The notes beneath the pieces were generated by a model. It had not been told where the DNA came from and searched no databases. It worked only from the letters and a program-made list of their open reading frames with translations. The position numbers and the translations under genes are program-made. A DNA stretch of 64,000 nucleotides from Bordetella bronchialis (GTDB lineage Bacteria; Pseudomonadota; Gammaproteobacteria; Burkholderiales; Burkholderiaceae_B), in assembly GCF_001676705.1 (NCBI RefSeq), contig NZ_CP016170.1, positions 744,001-808,000 of the forward strand. The letters run 5' to 3'. This document shows positions 35,500-44,580 of this stretch, in pieces (the first letter of the stretch is position 1; each line of letters opens with the position of its first letter).

Positions 35500-35749
35500 G
35501 GGCTTCGTATGGCGGGTAGACGGGCGCCGGGAGCCGGCATCGGCGGGCCGGCCTTCGCGCAAGCCCTGCAGGTGGCGTAGCGCGCACAAAGAATCGCGGC
35601 AATGATAGCGCGGTACCGGCAGGGCGCCATTACACTGTCCCGACCGCGGCGGTAGCCGTGGCCCACCTGTCCGGCCGGGAGGCGGACCTGCGCATCGAGG
35701 CGGGTTCCGGCTCTTGCGCCGGGGCTCATGCGTCCGGGGGCGATCCGCC

Positions 35750-37072
35750 ATGCAGATCAGGGACATCACGAACGAGCACGCCTTGCTCAAGTCGTACAAG
35801 GCCGTATTCGTCGATAGCCAGAAGGTCGAGCTGCTCAAGCTCTACCACCAGAACAAGCGGCGCTTCCCCGTGTTCGGCGCGCGCGTGTTCGTCCCCGCCA
35901 CGGCGCCGCCGGCCGCCACGCCGGCCGGCTTGATCGATTACCGGATGCGCGAGAACCTGGACGATGCCTCGCCCGGGCGGCTCTTCATCCTGGAACGCAT
36001 CGATAACCCGACAGAGAAGAACCGCACACGCCTGTTCTGGGCGTGGGTGTCGCCTGCCCTGGTGGCGGCGATGGCGGGCCACACGGCGGGCGACCTGTCC
36101 ATCAAGGCCCATGTACTGTTCCATCCATTCGGCAACATCCACGAATATCCCGCGTACTGGCAAGGCGGCATCGACCCGCTGGCGGTGCCGAACTTCCTCG
36201 AGCTGGGCGCGCGCTACCTGTGCAAGGAAAAGCAGACGGTGACGCAGCATTTCTGCGCCGTGCGGCCGGGCGGCTCGAAGCCGGGCGCCGACGGCTTCGC
36301 CGACAAAAAATGTCCCTGGGCCATGATGGTGGTGGTGCCGGTTTCCAGCAGCCTGTCCTTTGCCAGCCTGGGCGACCCCGCGGAACTGCAGGACGCGCTG
36401 GAGCAGATCGCCCGGCGTTGCCACGAGGGCGTCACGGGCAAGGTGCCCGCGGCCAGTCCGGTCAAGCTGGCCCGGGTGGCGGTGTCGGGATACAGCCGCA
36501 GCGGCGCGGTGCTGCAGGCGCTGCTGTCGCACGCCGGGCGGGGCAGCGCCTTCATGGATAAACTGCTGAGGGAAGTCTATGCCTTCGACGTGATGCTGGA
36601 CGAGAAGGGCGGGAAGGACAAGGCCGCTGTCAGCAAGCGGGAAGGCTATGACACCTTCTGGAAGCGCCTGAAGACCTGGCAGGGTGACGACTCGGACAAG
36701 CGGATCCGCTTGTACAGCGCCGAGCCGGACACGGTGGACGGGATATATGGCGAGCTGAAAGAGCGCCTGAAGCGCCATGGCGGGGGATATCACCGCCCGG
36801 GGGTGGCGTTCTCCGGCTTCAACGGCAAACCGATGCCGGACGGCAAGCAGACCCATGCGGGCCTGATGGACGGCTACGAGATCTACTCGACGGACAACTC
36901 ACGTTCCCTGGTGGTGCTGCCGTCCCACAATGCGCTGGTCTACCTGTCCACGGAAAAGCTCGTGAATCCGCGTGGATTCGCCCTGGGCGGCGATTACGAG
37001 CCGGGGCTGGAAGGGCACAGCTGGTTCGTATCGCGCTTGCAATCCCATGCGCTCTTCCACAGCGGCTTCTAG
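35750..37072 (+). CDS. Predicted alpha/beta-hydrolase-like protein of unknown role
   Basis: A 440-residue cytosolic-looking protein I cannot place in a named family. The segment VAVSGYSRSGAVLQALL has a nucleophile-elbow look (Ser249 in G-x-S-x-S-G); Asp280 (AFDVMLDEKG) and His423 (EGHSW) are in the right order for a triad. No signal peptide or membrane segment. Its stop and that of the opposite 923-residue gene share one CTAG. It may work with the neighbouring 923-residue and Hsp70-like proteins, but that is context only. Confidence 0.7.
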   Translation: MQIRDITNEHALLKSYKAVFVDSQKVELLKLYHQNKRRFPVFGARVFVPATAPPAATPAGLIDYRMRENLDDASPGRLFILERIDNPTEKNRTRLFWAWVSPALVAAMAGHTAGDLSIKAHVLFHPFGNIHEYPAYWQGGIDPLAVPNFLELGARYLCKEKQTVTQHFCAVRPGGSKPGADGFADKKCPWAMMVVVPVSSSLSFASLGDPAELQDALEQIARRCHEGVTGKVPAASPVKLARVAVSGYSRSGAVLQALLSHAGRGSAFMDKLLREVYAFDVMLDEKGGKDKAAVSKREGYDTFWKRLKTWQGDDSDKRIRLYSAEPDTVDGIYGELKERLKRHGGGYHRPGVAFSGFNGKPMPDGKQTHAGLMDGYEIYSTDNSRSLVVLPSHNALVYLSTEKLVNPRGFALGGDYEPGLEGHSWFVSRLQSHALFHSGF

Positions 37073-39840
37073 GTGTCCACCTGCTGTCCGGTCTTGGGGT
37101 TGTATTTGACCTCCACGGCAACGATCTGGTCCGTGGGCACGATCTCCAGCCATTGGTCGAACACTTCGAAGGCGCCGTCGGGGTGCTGCGGGTCCGCGCT
37201 GCCGGGGACGGCGCGGAAGCCGCCTTGCAAGGGATAGAAGCCATGCTCGAAGACCTTGTCCACCGGCGTGGCGCTGACCTTGTTGTCGTCCTGGGTCTCT
37301 TCCGGGGGATACTGGCCGACCTGGTTGGCGGCCGCCTGTTTGTCGCTGACTTTCCCGGCCAGGATTTCCAGCGCCTCCATCAGCGTCTTGCCTTGCAGCT
37401 CGGGCTCGCTGCCGACATACATGTCGGTGGGGCCGATGCCGTTCATGCCTTCGACCTGCTTGAGCCAGTTCAGCGCGGCCTTGTTCTTGCCCGGCCGGAT
37501 CGGGATCACGGCCTTTACCCAGGGGGCATTCAGGAAGGCATTGCGCAGGTCGTCGCCGTCCAATTGCAATAGCCAGCCCAGCGACGCCCCGAGACGGGCG
37601 GGCGCGGAGTCCTCGGTGATGTAGTAGTTGTCCTGGCGGCTGGAGTGCGCGCCGCCCCAGCTGACCAGGCTGTCGCGGCTCAAGGTGGTCGATGGCGGCT
37701 TGACCTTGCCCAGGATATGGAAGCCCGACTGGACCTTGGGCAGGCCGCTGGCCGCGCCGGGCTGGGCGGCCAGGTACTGGCCGTAATGCGCACGGGGTTT
37801 CCACCATTCCGGCGCGACGAAGTACAGCATCTTGTCCACGTCGAAGATGGAGTCGAGCAGTTCGGAGACCGCGTGGCGCGTGGCATTGTCCTTGATCGGG
37901 ATGCCCTTGGTCAGCATCTTCTGGATCAGGGCGCGGTAGACGACGATGCGCTCTTCCTCGCGCAGGTCCTCGTACCGGCGCGCGGATATCTTGCTGGCCA
38001 GCTTGATGCGGTCGCGCGCGGCGGACAGGTATTCCTTGCGGTTCAGTTCCGCCTTCTGTTCGGTGAACTCCTTGGCGCGCTGCGCGTTGTCGGTTTCCAC
38101 CTGCTGGATCAGCGCGGGCCGCGGCAGCCAGTTCAGCTTGGCGCCGATGCGGATGGGCGAGTTGCCCTTGAAGTTGACATAGTTCAAGTGCACGACGAAG
38201 GACACTTCGGTAATGGCGACCGCGCTGGCGGGGTCGGCCTGCACCAGGTCGCGCACGGAAAGCTCGACATCGGCGCCGCCCTTGTCGAACACGATGTTCG
38301 AGTCCAGGTAGTAGCCGGGTTGCGGTGGCGAGACCACTTGGCGGAAATCCGCCTGGATGGTTTCCCGGTCTCCTTCGTTGAAATCGGAATCCACTTCCCG
38401 GCCGTCGCGGTAGGCCTCGTCCATGTCGCCCCGGTCGTCGGAGGTCTGGACGAAGGGAATCTCGATGCTGACGTCCACCGGCAGGGGCTGCGGCCGCGCC
38501 AGCGCTTCCGGATGCTGCGGTTCGGTGTCCGGCTTCTTGGCGATGTGGACGAGTTCGGCGATCCCCAGCTGGGCGCCCGGTTCGTCGACGTAGGTCTGCC
38601 AGCAAAGATAGGTGCCGATATCCTGCACCTGCACGCCGACCTGGCGCATCTTGCGGCGCAGTTCGTAGTTGACCAGCTCCTTGCCGCTATTGGTCAGCAC
38701 ATAGCGCTTGCTGGAGGTGTCCGTGGTCTCGGTGATGACCCGCAAGGTGCTTTTGTAGTTCTTGCGGATTTCCGTGGACAGCTTTTCCGATTGCTGGCGC
38801 ATGCGCTTGTGGGCCTGCTCGCGCGCGGTCTGCTGGGTGGCCGACATGTCGAAGCTGGCGCTCTGGCTGGTGGTTCCCCACACCCATTTCTGTTCGCCCT
38901 TGACGTTGGCGCCGAACTTGGTTTCGGACCGGTTGTCGGTCTTGACCGCCTCGGACAGCTCGTCCTGCTCGGTGGCGGCGCTTTCGGTCTTAAGGATGGA
39001 TTCGGTGAATTCCTCGGTGACGCGCTCGGTGTAGACCCGCCGGGTGCTGACTTCGACCAGTTCGACGGTGGAGCCCGGGCTGATCCAGATATGCCCGACG
39101 GGCGATCCCAGGAAGGTATCGAATTCGAAGAAGTACTGGCGGAACAGGTGGACGATGCCTATGGGGGAAAGGCCGACGCGGTCCAGCTCCTTCTTGGGGT
39201 CGATGATGTCGAAGGGGTCCTCGTAGGCCAGCGGCGCCATCAGGTCCTGCAGCAGCTGGGGCTGCTTGCCGTAGAAAAGATCGTGCAGGACGGAATGCAG
39301 GCCTCCGGCACGCAGCGAATCGAGGATGCCGGCGGTGGCGGACTCCCGCGTTGCCTGGGCATTGACCCAGTCGATGGCCGGCTGGGCGTCGCCCCGATAG
39401 ACGTCGCGGATGGCGTGCCAATTCTGCTCGTACCATTCGACATACCAGTCGCGCACGGGATTCTGCAGAATGTCGTCAAGCTTGCCGCGATCCAGCAGCT
39501 CGTCCCAGATGGCGGGGTCATAGTCCTGCGCGGCCGGCAGGCGCTTGGCCAGTTCGCGCATCAGTATGGTGTCGTGACGCGGCGTGGGCTCGCGGTCGGC
39601 GGTCACGAAGGGCTTGATGTCTTCCAGGAAGTGGTCCTGGTTGATCCGCAGCATGTATCGCGGCTTGAACTTGGGCCGCAGTTTTTCCAGCAGGGCGCCG
39701 TGCTCGCCGTAGAGGCCCTTGTGCAAGCGATCGAGGGCGCTTTTCGCCTTCCAGCCCAGCAGGGGCTGGTAGACACCGAAGATTTCGCTGGCATAAGGAA
39801 GCGTCTGGGTGAAGCGCTTCAGAAGGGCGTCCCTGCTCAT
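37069..39840 (-). CDS. Large protein of unknown function (923 residues)
   Basis: I do not recognise this family. No signal peptide or membrane segment is visible. Residues about 1-250 are mixed helical; 270-380 are a Glu/Ser/Thr/Gln-rich stretch likely to form a coiled or elongated region (many TE, KTE and QQ pairs), followed by a strand-rich part with SFVVHLNYVNFKG. Late conserved-looking blocks are MLYFVAPEWW, YYITEDSAPARLG, LGWLLQLDGD and APWVKAVIPIRPG. The ATG follows GAGGAG and gives MSRDALLKRF. It lies between the hydrolase-like and Hsp70-like genes, in the same direction as the latter. Long open frames on the other strand are shadows. Confidence 0.75.
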   Translation of the reverse strand: MSRDALLKRFTQTLPYASEIFGVYQPLLGWKAKSALDRLHKGLYGEHGALLEKLRPKFKPRYMLRINQDHFLEDIKPFVTADREPTPRHDTILMRELAKRLPAAQDYDPAIWDELLDRGKLDDILQNPVRDWYVEWYEQNWHAIRDVYRGDAQPAIDWVNAQATRESATAGILDSLRAGGLHSVLHDLFYGKQPQLLQDLMAPLAYEDPFDIIDPKKELDRVGLSPIGIVHLFRQYFFEFDTFLGSPVGHIWISPGSTVELVEVSTRRVYTERVTEEFTESILKTESAATEQDELSEAVKTDNRSETKFGANVKGEQKWVWGTTSQSASFDMSATQQTAREQAHKRMRQQSEKLSTEIRKNYKSTLRVITETTDTSSKRYVLTNSGKELVNYELRRKMRQVGVQVQDIGTYLCWQTYVDEPGAQLGIAELVHIAKKPDTEPQHPEALARPQPLPVDVSIEIPFVQTSDDRGDMDEAYRDGREVDSDFNEGDRETIQADFRQVVSPPQPGYYLDSNIVFDKGGADVELSVRDLVQADPASAVAITEVSFVVHLNYVNFKGNSPIRIGAKLNWLPRPALIQQVETDNAQRAKEFTEQKAELNRKEYLSAARDRIKLASKISARRYEDLREEERIVVYRALIQKMLTKGIPIKDNATRHAVSELLDSIFDVDKMLYFVAPEWWKPRAHYGQYLAAQPGAASGLPKVQSGFHILGKVKPPSTTLSRDSLVSWGGAHSSRQDNYYITEDSAPARLGASLGWLLQLDGDDLRNAFLNAPWVKAVIPIRPGKNKAALNWLKQVEGMNGIGPTDMYVGSEPELQGKTLMEALEILAGKVSDKQAAANQVGQYPPEETQDDNKVSATPVDKVFEHGFYPLQGGFRAVPGSADPQHPDGAFEVFDQWLEIVPTDQIVAVEVKYNPKTGQQVDT

Positions 39841-40061
39841 CGCGGCTCCTCGCAAAGGATGATGGCGGCCTAGGCGCGTGCTGCGGCGGAAGAGTAAAGC
39901 AGTTTGTCAGGAACCGAAGCAAGCTTTGCTGAGGCCCCCGCGGCACCGTGCGCGCGGGGTGCGAGGACATACATCGAAGCGATATATCCCAAGGATGTAG
40001 GGCGTGCCGAATGCGCGAGGGTCGCGGATCGTTTGCGTGTGCGCCGCGACATGGCGTCCGA

Positions 40062-41330
40062 TCAAAAGCCGAACTTGCGTGCGGCGTCCAGCGCGAGGCC
40101 CGTGCCGATGCTGCCGAACAGGTCGCCTTCCACGCCGCGGGCTTGGGGCAACAGCGCCGCGACGCGCTCGCGCAGGCAGGATACGCGGCTGGAGCCGCCG
40201 GTGAAGAAGATGGTGTCGATCGCCGCGCGGTCGACGTCGGCGTCGCGCAGCAGGGCAGCGACGGTGTTCTCGATGCGGTCGATCAGCGGGGCGGTGGCCT
40301 GGTCCAGGTCCGGCCGGCTGATGTCCACGGTCCGCCCGGGCGCGATGCGATCCAGGCTGGCCTGCGTGGCCGGCGCATCCGAGAGGGCGATCTTGGCCTG
40401 TTCGACCTGCAGCGATAGCCAATGGCCGGCGCGCCGTTCCACCAGCCGTAGGAGCAGCTCGATTTTGTCGCGTTCCGCGGCGTTCGCGCGGATGTACGAG
40501 AGCGTTTCCCGCGCCTTGTTGGTGTAGGCGAAATTGATCGTGTGCCAGGACGCCAGGTTGGAGTACGGCGTGGAAGGTACGTCTTTGCCGTTGCGCAGCT
40601 TGCTGCCCAGACCCAGCAGCGGCATGAAAGCGGCCAGGTTCAGGTGCCGGTCGAAATCGCCGCCGCCGATATGCACGCCGCCGTGGGCCAGGATGTCCTG
40701 CTTGCGGTCGCCCTGGCCGGCGCGTGCCGGCCCCAGGCGGATCAGCGAGAAGTCCGACGTACCGCCGCCGATGTCGATGACCAGCACCAGTTCTTCCCGG
40801 CCGATCTGCGATTCATAGTCGAAGGCGGCCGCCAGCGGTTCGTACTGGAAGGCGACATGTCGGAATCCGACCGCCGTGGCGATCTCGCCCAGGGTGTCCT
40901 GGGCGCTGCGGTCGGCGGCTTCGTCGCCGTCGACGAAGAATGCCGGCCGGCCCATGACCACGGAGTCGAAGGTGCGTCCAGCGGCTTGCTCCGCGCGCGT
41001 CTTCAACTGGGCGATGAAATGGGTCAGCAGGACGCGGAACGGCACGCCGCGCCCGCGGATCTCCGTGTGGCCATCGATCAGCGAGCTGCCGAGCAGGTTC
41101 TTCATGGCCCGCATCAGGCGGCCCTCGTAGCCCGCCAGGTAGTCCTCCAGCGCGGCGCGGCCGTAGCGGATGGTGCTGTCTTCCTCGTGGAAGAAGATGG
41201 CCGACGGCATCGTGGGCTGGCCGTCTTCCAGCGGCAATAGGGACGGCGCATCGGGGCGGTACCAGCCCACGGCGGAATTGGAGGTGCCGAAGTCGATGCC
41301 GCAGGCGCGGGCGGAGGCGGGAGGATTCAT
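40062..41330 (-). CDS. Hsp70-family ATPase, YegD-like (no substrate-binding domain)
   Basis: A 422-residue actin/Hsp70-fold ATPase. Phosphate 1 motif GIDFGTSNS (11-19), VIDIGGGTSDFS in the middle and TGGSSRV near the end are the nucleotide-binding motifs. Text such as GRPAFF-DGDEA and FQYEPLAAAFDYE closely follows E. coli YegD. The usual beta-sandwich substrate domain and lid are absent, as in YegD. It lies 221 bases upstream of, and co-directional with, the 923-residue unknown gene. It may be a specialised chaperone for that protein. Confidence 0.85.
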   Translation of the reverse strand: MNPPASARACGIDFGTSNSAVGWYRPDAPSLLPLEDGQPTMPSAIFFHEEDSTIRYGRAALEDYLAGYEGRLMRAMKNLLGSSLIDGHTEIRGRGVPFRVLLTHFIAQLKTRAEQAAGRTFDSVVMGRPAFFVDGDEAADRSAQDTLGEIATAVGFRHVAFQYEPLAAAFDYESQIGREELVLVIDIGGGTSDFSLIRLGPARAGQGDRKQDILAHGGVHIGGGDFDRHLNLAAFMPLLGLGSKLRNGKDVPSTPYSNLASWHTINFAYTNKARETLSYIRANAAERDKIELLLRLVERRAGHWLSLQVEQAKIALSDAPATQASLDRIAPGRTVDISRPDLDQATAPLIDRIENTVAALLRDADVDRAAIDTIFFTGGSSRVSCLRERVAALLPQARGVEGDLFGSIGTGLALDAARKFGF

Positions 41331-41430
41331 GAAAATGCGCGCGCCCGCGGCCTGGTGGCGACGGGCGCGATGAGGGGGCAAAGGCGGATTGTACGGCCTG
41401 GACCGGCAGGGCCGCGACCCGACGCATGCA

Positions 41431-41472
41431 TTGGCGTTGGCGTTGGCGTTGGCGTTGGCGTTGGCGTTGGCG
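41431..41472. repeat. TTGGCG hexanucleotide tandem repeat, seven copies
   Basis: Seven perfect copies lie between the HAD phosphatase stop and the Hsp70-like gene start (41331-41518, otherwise featureless). The unit keeps a reading phase of six, but no gene runs through it. The location upstream of the Hsp70-like gene means copy changes could affect its expression. Confidence 0.85.
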
Positions 41473-41518
41473 ACGTCGACGGCAGCGCTGGCCGCGCCGC
41501 GGCGGCCCGGATGGCGTC

Positions 41519-42190
41519 TCAGCGATCCAGGCCCAGCAAGCTGGGAAGCCGCGCCATGTCCGCGAACACGGCGGTGGCGCCGCTGGCCAGCAGGGCGTCG
41601 GCGGGACTGTGCGATGGCCCGCCGGGGCTGTAGCCCAATACCGTTGCCCCCGCCGCCACGCCGGCGGTAACGCCCGTCACGCTGTCCTCGATGACGATGC
41701 ACGCGGCCGGGTCCACGCCCAGCGCCGCGGCCGCCGCCAGATACACGTCGGGACTCGGCTTGGAACGCGCCATCTCGTAGCCGCTGAAGGTCCTGCCCTG
41801 GAAGAACTCCATCAGTCCCGTCCGGGTCAGCTGCAACTCCAGCTTGTGGCGGTCGGCGCCCGACGCGCAGGCGATGCGGCCGTCCAGGCGCTGGTACAGG
41901 ACGCGCAGCGCTTCGCGCACGTTGGGGATGGCCTGCACGTCCTTGCGCAGGGCGTCGTTGCGCCGGCGCCAGAATTCCGCCAGCCACTCCGGGCCGATGG
42001 GGCGGCCCGAGGCCTGCGCGATCCAGGGCAGCTCGTCTTTCATGGTCCTGCCCACGAAGCGGCGCAGCACTTCGTCGTGGGTCATGGACAGCCCCAGTTC
42101 CCGCAGCATGTCGCGCAGGACGCCCGTGGAGATGCGCTCGCTGTCGACCAGCACGCCATCGCAGTCGAATAACACCGCCTGGAATTTCAA
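41519..42190 (-). CDS. HAD-family hydrolase (phosphoglycolate phosphatase/beta-phosphoglucomutase type)
   Basis: A 223-residue HAD phosphatase. FDCDGVLVDSE (residues 8-18) is motif I with both aspartates, CASGADRHKL is motif II, and KPSPDVYL then CIVIEDSVTGV give motifs III-IV, with a helical cap between. The only start that keeps motif I complete is a TTG at 42188-42190, an uncommon codon; no ATG or GTG lies upstream in frame. Substrate probably a small sugar or acid phosphate. A FadR-type regulator gene lies about 100 bases upstream on the same strand. Confidence 0.85.
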   Translation of the reverse strand: MKFQAVLFDCDGVLVDSERISTGVLRDMLRELGLSMTHDEVLRRFVGRTMKDELPWIAQASGRPIGPEWLAEFWRRRNDALRKDVQAIPNVREALRVLYQRLDGRIACASGADRHKLELQLTRTGLMEFFQGRTFSGYEMARSKPSPDVYLAAAAALGVDPAACIVIEDSVTGVTAGVAAGATVLGYSPGGPSHSPADALLASGATAVFADMARLPSLLGLDR

Positions 42191-42293
42191 GAGGCCCCCG
42201 GATGTGCAAACGGAACAGCGGGGCGCTTGCCGCCCCGTGCCGTCATGTTACCCGCTCTGTCTTCCCGCCCCGGCGCGCATGGGCATACACGGA

Positions 42294-42977
42294 TCAGCGC
42301 GTCAGGAATTTTTCTTCGTAGATGCCGCGGGCCCGGCCCATGTGCGCCACCGACAGCGCTTCCAGCGCCGCGCGGTTGCCGGCGCGGACGGCGTCGACCA
42401 TGGCGCGGTGTTCGCGGCAGGCTTGTTCCAGCGCGCCGGCATCGGCGACGCCGTAGGCCCGTACGGGGAAGCTGAGCCAGTCGTGCAGGCGTATGGACTC
42501 GGCCAGATAGATGTTGTCGCACAGGCCGTAGAACTCGCGGTGGAACACCATATTGCTGCGATGGATGGCGATGAGCTCGCCCGAGGCCGCGGCGCGCGCG
42601 TGCGCCTGGCATGCGGCTTCGACGGCGGCCAGCCGCTCGGGCGGGACCGGGAATTCCATCATCTCGATGGCCGTGTGGTGCAGGACGCGGCGCATGTGGT
42701 AAAGATCGTCCAGCCCGCGCTGGTCGAAGCGGCGGATCTGCGCGCCAAGGTGCGGCGGCTTCACCACCACGCCCAGGCGCTGCAGCTCCACCAGCGCCGC
42801 GCGCACCACGTGGCGCTTGGCCGCGTAGTCTTCCATGAGATGGTCCTCGATCAGCCGCATGCGCGGCAGGATGCGCGCGCGGATGATGTCCGTTTCGATC
42901 GCTTCCATGACGGTGACGACCTGCGGGGCAAGAGGGGTTTCGGCAAAAATCAGCGAGGAAAAGCTGTTGGGGCTCAT
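42294..42977 (-). CDS. GntR-family regulator, FCD (FadR) type
   Basis: A 227-residue regulator: winged helix in the first 70 residues (VTVMEAIETDIIRARILPRMRLIEDHLMEDYAAKRHVVRAAL) and a C-terminal FCD helical domain with the metal-ligand histidines (HHTAIEMME, FHREFY, HRAMVDAV). The ATG chosen lies below an AT-rich promoter; starts at 43025 and 43058 would sit on it. It diverges from an aldehyde dehydrogenase gene, its likely target, responding to a carboxylic acid. Confidence 0.83.
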   Translation of the reverse strand: MSPNSFSSLIFAETPLAPQVVTVMEAIETDIIRARILPRMRLIEDHLMEDYAAKRHVVRAALVELQRLGVVVKPPHLGAQIRRFDQRGLDDLYHMRRVLHHTAIEMMEFPVPPERLAAVEAACQAHARAAASGELIAIHRSNMVFHREFYGLCDNIYLAESIRLHDWLSFPVRAYGVADAGALEQACREHRAMVDAVRAGNRAALEALSVAHMGRARGIYEEKFLTR

Positions 42978-43038
42978 GGGGCTGGCGCGCGCCGCGCGCA
43001 GGCCACCTGGCGGCGCGGCGGGCATTATCAATAATCCT

Positions 43039-43095
43039 ATTATAAATATTGGCGACAACGCGCCTGTTGTCTTCGGTGGGGTCCGTACCTAGACT
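43039..43095. promoter_or_regulatory. Divergent promoter region between FCD regulator and aldehyde dehydrogenase
   Basis: Plus strand: TTGTCT (43067-43072), 17 bases, TAGACT (43090-43095), a good sigma-70 pattern 27 bases before the ALDH ATG. Minus strand: TATAAT at 43039-43044 with a poor -35, serving the regulator. ATTAT-CA-ATAAT (43024-43035) nearby is a small palindrome that could be the operator. Confidence 0.5.
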
Positions 43096-43121
43096 TTTTC
43101 GGTTGATCAACGAGGAACAGC

Positions 43122-44558
43122 ATGGACGCCCCAACCGCACCCCAGGACATCATCAGTATCGACCCCGCGAACGGCAAGGAGGTCGGCCGGGTCAAGGCAA
43201 CGACACTGGCCGAACTCGACGCCGCCGTCGCCCGCGCCTGGACGGCCTACAACGAATCCGGCTGGAAGTCGCTGCTGCCGCACCGCCGCGCGCTCGTGCT
43301 CAATGCGATCGCCGACGGTATTCTCGCGGAAAAAGAGCGCCTGGCCCAGCTGCAGATGCGCGACAACGGCAAGCCCATCGCGGAATGCCGCGGCATGGTC
43401 GAGTCGGCCATCGGCACGTTCCGCTACTACGCGGGCGTTTGCGAGACGCTGGAAACGGATGTCACGCCGCCGCGCGGCGATTACGTGTCGTTCACGGTGC
43501 TGGAGCCCTTCGGCGTCGTGGCCGCCATTACGCCGTGGAATTCGCCCATCATGAATGACGCCACCAAGGTGGCGCCGGCGCTGGCCGCCGGCAATGCCGT
43601 CATCCTGAAGCCTTCCGAGGATTCGCCCTTGCTGGCGCCGGAGCTGGCGCGCATCGCCCGCGAAGCCGGCTTGCCGGAGAACCTGCTGCAGGTCGTGCAG
43701 GGCCGTGGCGCCGATATCGGGGCGGCCCTGGTCGCCCATCCCGGCGTGCGGATGATTTCCTTCACGGGCGGCACGGTCGCCGGGTCGCACATCGGCAAGG
43801 TCGCCGGCGAACGCCTGGTCCCGGCGGCGCTCGAGCTGGGCGGCAAGTCGCCGCACGTGGTCTTCGCGGATGCCGACCGCGAACACGCCGTGGCGGCGGT
43901 GGTGGCGGGGATCTTCGGATCCTCCGGCCAGTCCTGCGTGGCGGGATCCCGCCTGTTCATCGAGGCGAGCGTGTACGACGAGGTGCTGCAAGCCGTGGTG
44001 GAACGCACCCGGACGCTGAAGGTAGCCTTGCCCGATGCGGCCGGCGTGGAGGTCGGCCCGCTGGCCTCCTTCCACCATCGCGACCGCGTGGCGCGCTTCG
44101 TGGACCGGGCGCGCGCCGAAGGCGGGCGCATCCTGTGCGGGGGCGCGGCGCCCACGGGCGGCGAGTACGACCAGGGCGCGTTCTACCTGCCCACCATCAT
44201 CGACGGGCTGGGCCCGGATGCGGCCAGCTGCCAGGAAGAGGCCTTCGGCCCGGTGCTGGTGGCCCTGCCGTTCAAGGACGAAGCCGACCTGATCGCGCAG
44301 GCCAACGGGACCGTATTCGGCCTGGCCTGCGGTATCTGGACGGAGAGCTTCAAGAAAGCCTGGCGTATCGGCCGGGCGCTGGAGGCGGGCTCGGTGTGGA
44401 TCAACACCTACAAGCAGTCGGTCACCAGTACGCCCTTCGGCGGATTCAAGAACAGCGGCATCGGCCGCGAGAAAGGCATCGACGGCCTGAAGCTGTACGC
44501 GCAGGTCAAGAGCATGTACTTCGGCCTGCACGCCAACCCCCTGCCCGTGGCCAAGTAA
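43122..44558 (+). CDS. NAD(P)-dependent aldehyde dehydrogenase
   Basis: A 478-residue ALDH-superfamily enzyme. Glu238 (LELGGKSP) and the nucleophile Cys272 (SSGQSCVAGSR) are both present, as are FTGGTVAG and the C-terminal GGFKNSGIGREKG. Length is standard. It oxidises an aldehyde to its acid; the best generic match is the betaine/hydroxymuconic aldehyde group. It is followed after 22 bases by a beta-hydroxyacid dehydrogenase, so the pair may handle a hydroxy acid/semialdehyde route. GAGGA ribosome site. Confidence 0.9.
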   Translation: MDAPTAPQDIISIDPANGKEVGRVKATTLAELDAAVARAWTAYNESGWKSLLPHRRALVLNAIADGILAEKERLAQLQMRDNGKPIAECRGMVESAIGTFRYYAGVCETLETDVTPPRGDYVSFTVLEPFGVVAAITPWNSPIMNDATKVAPALAAGNAVILKPSEDSPLLAPELARIAREAGLPENLLQVVQGRGADIGAALVAHPGVRMISFTGGTVAGSHIGKVAGERLVPAALELGGKSPHVVFADADREHAVAAVVAGIFGSSGQSCVAGSRLFIEASVYDEVLQAVVERTRTLKVALPDAAGVEVGPLASFHHRDRVARFVDRARAEGGRILCGGAAPTGGEYDQGAFYLPTIIDGLGPDAASCQEEAFGPVLVALPFKDEADLIAQANGTVFGLACGIWTESFKKAWRIGRALEAGSVWINTYKQSVTSTPFGGFKNSGIGREKGIDGLKLYAQVKSMYFGLHANPLPVAK

Positions 44559-44580
44559 GGCCTGTCTGGAGTTTTTTCAC

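Noticed and set aside
37645-39873. 742-codon open frame on the plus strand opposite the 923-residue gene
   Set aside because: Antisense shadow typical of GC-rich DNA: low-complexity composition, no motif, and the minus-strand gene has a good ribosome site and coherent protein features.
39841-40061. A small gene or RNA in the spacer between the Hsp70-like and 923-residue genes
   Set aside because: No start with ribosome site and no stable terminator-like hairpin; only a weak GCACC/GGTGC pairing is present.
41431-41472. Hexamer array considered as a CRISPR array or a coding repeat
   Set aside because: Units are six bases with no spacers, and no supported gene reads through them.
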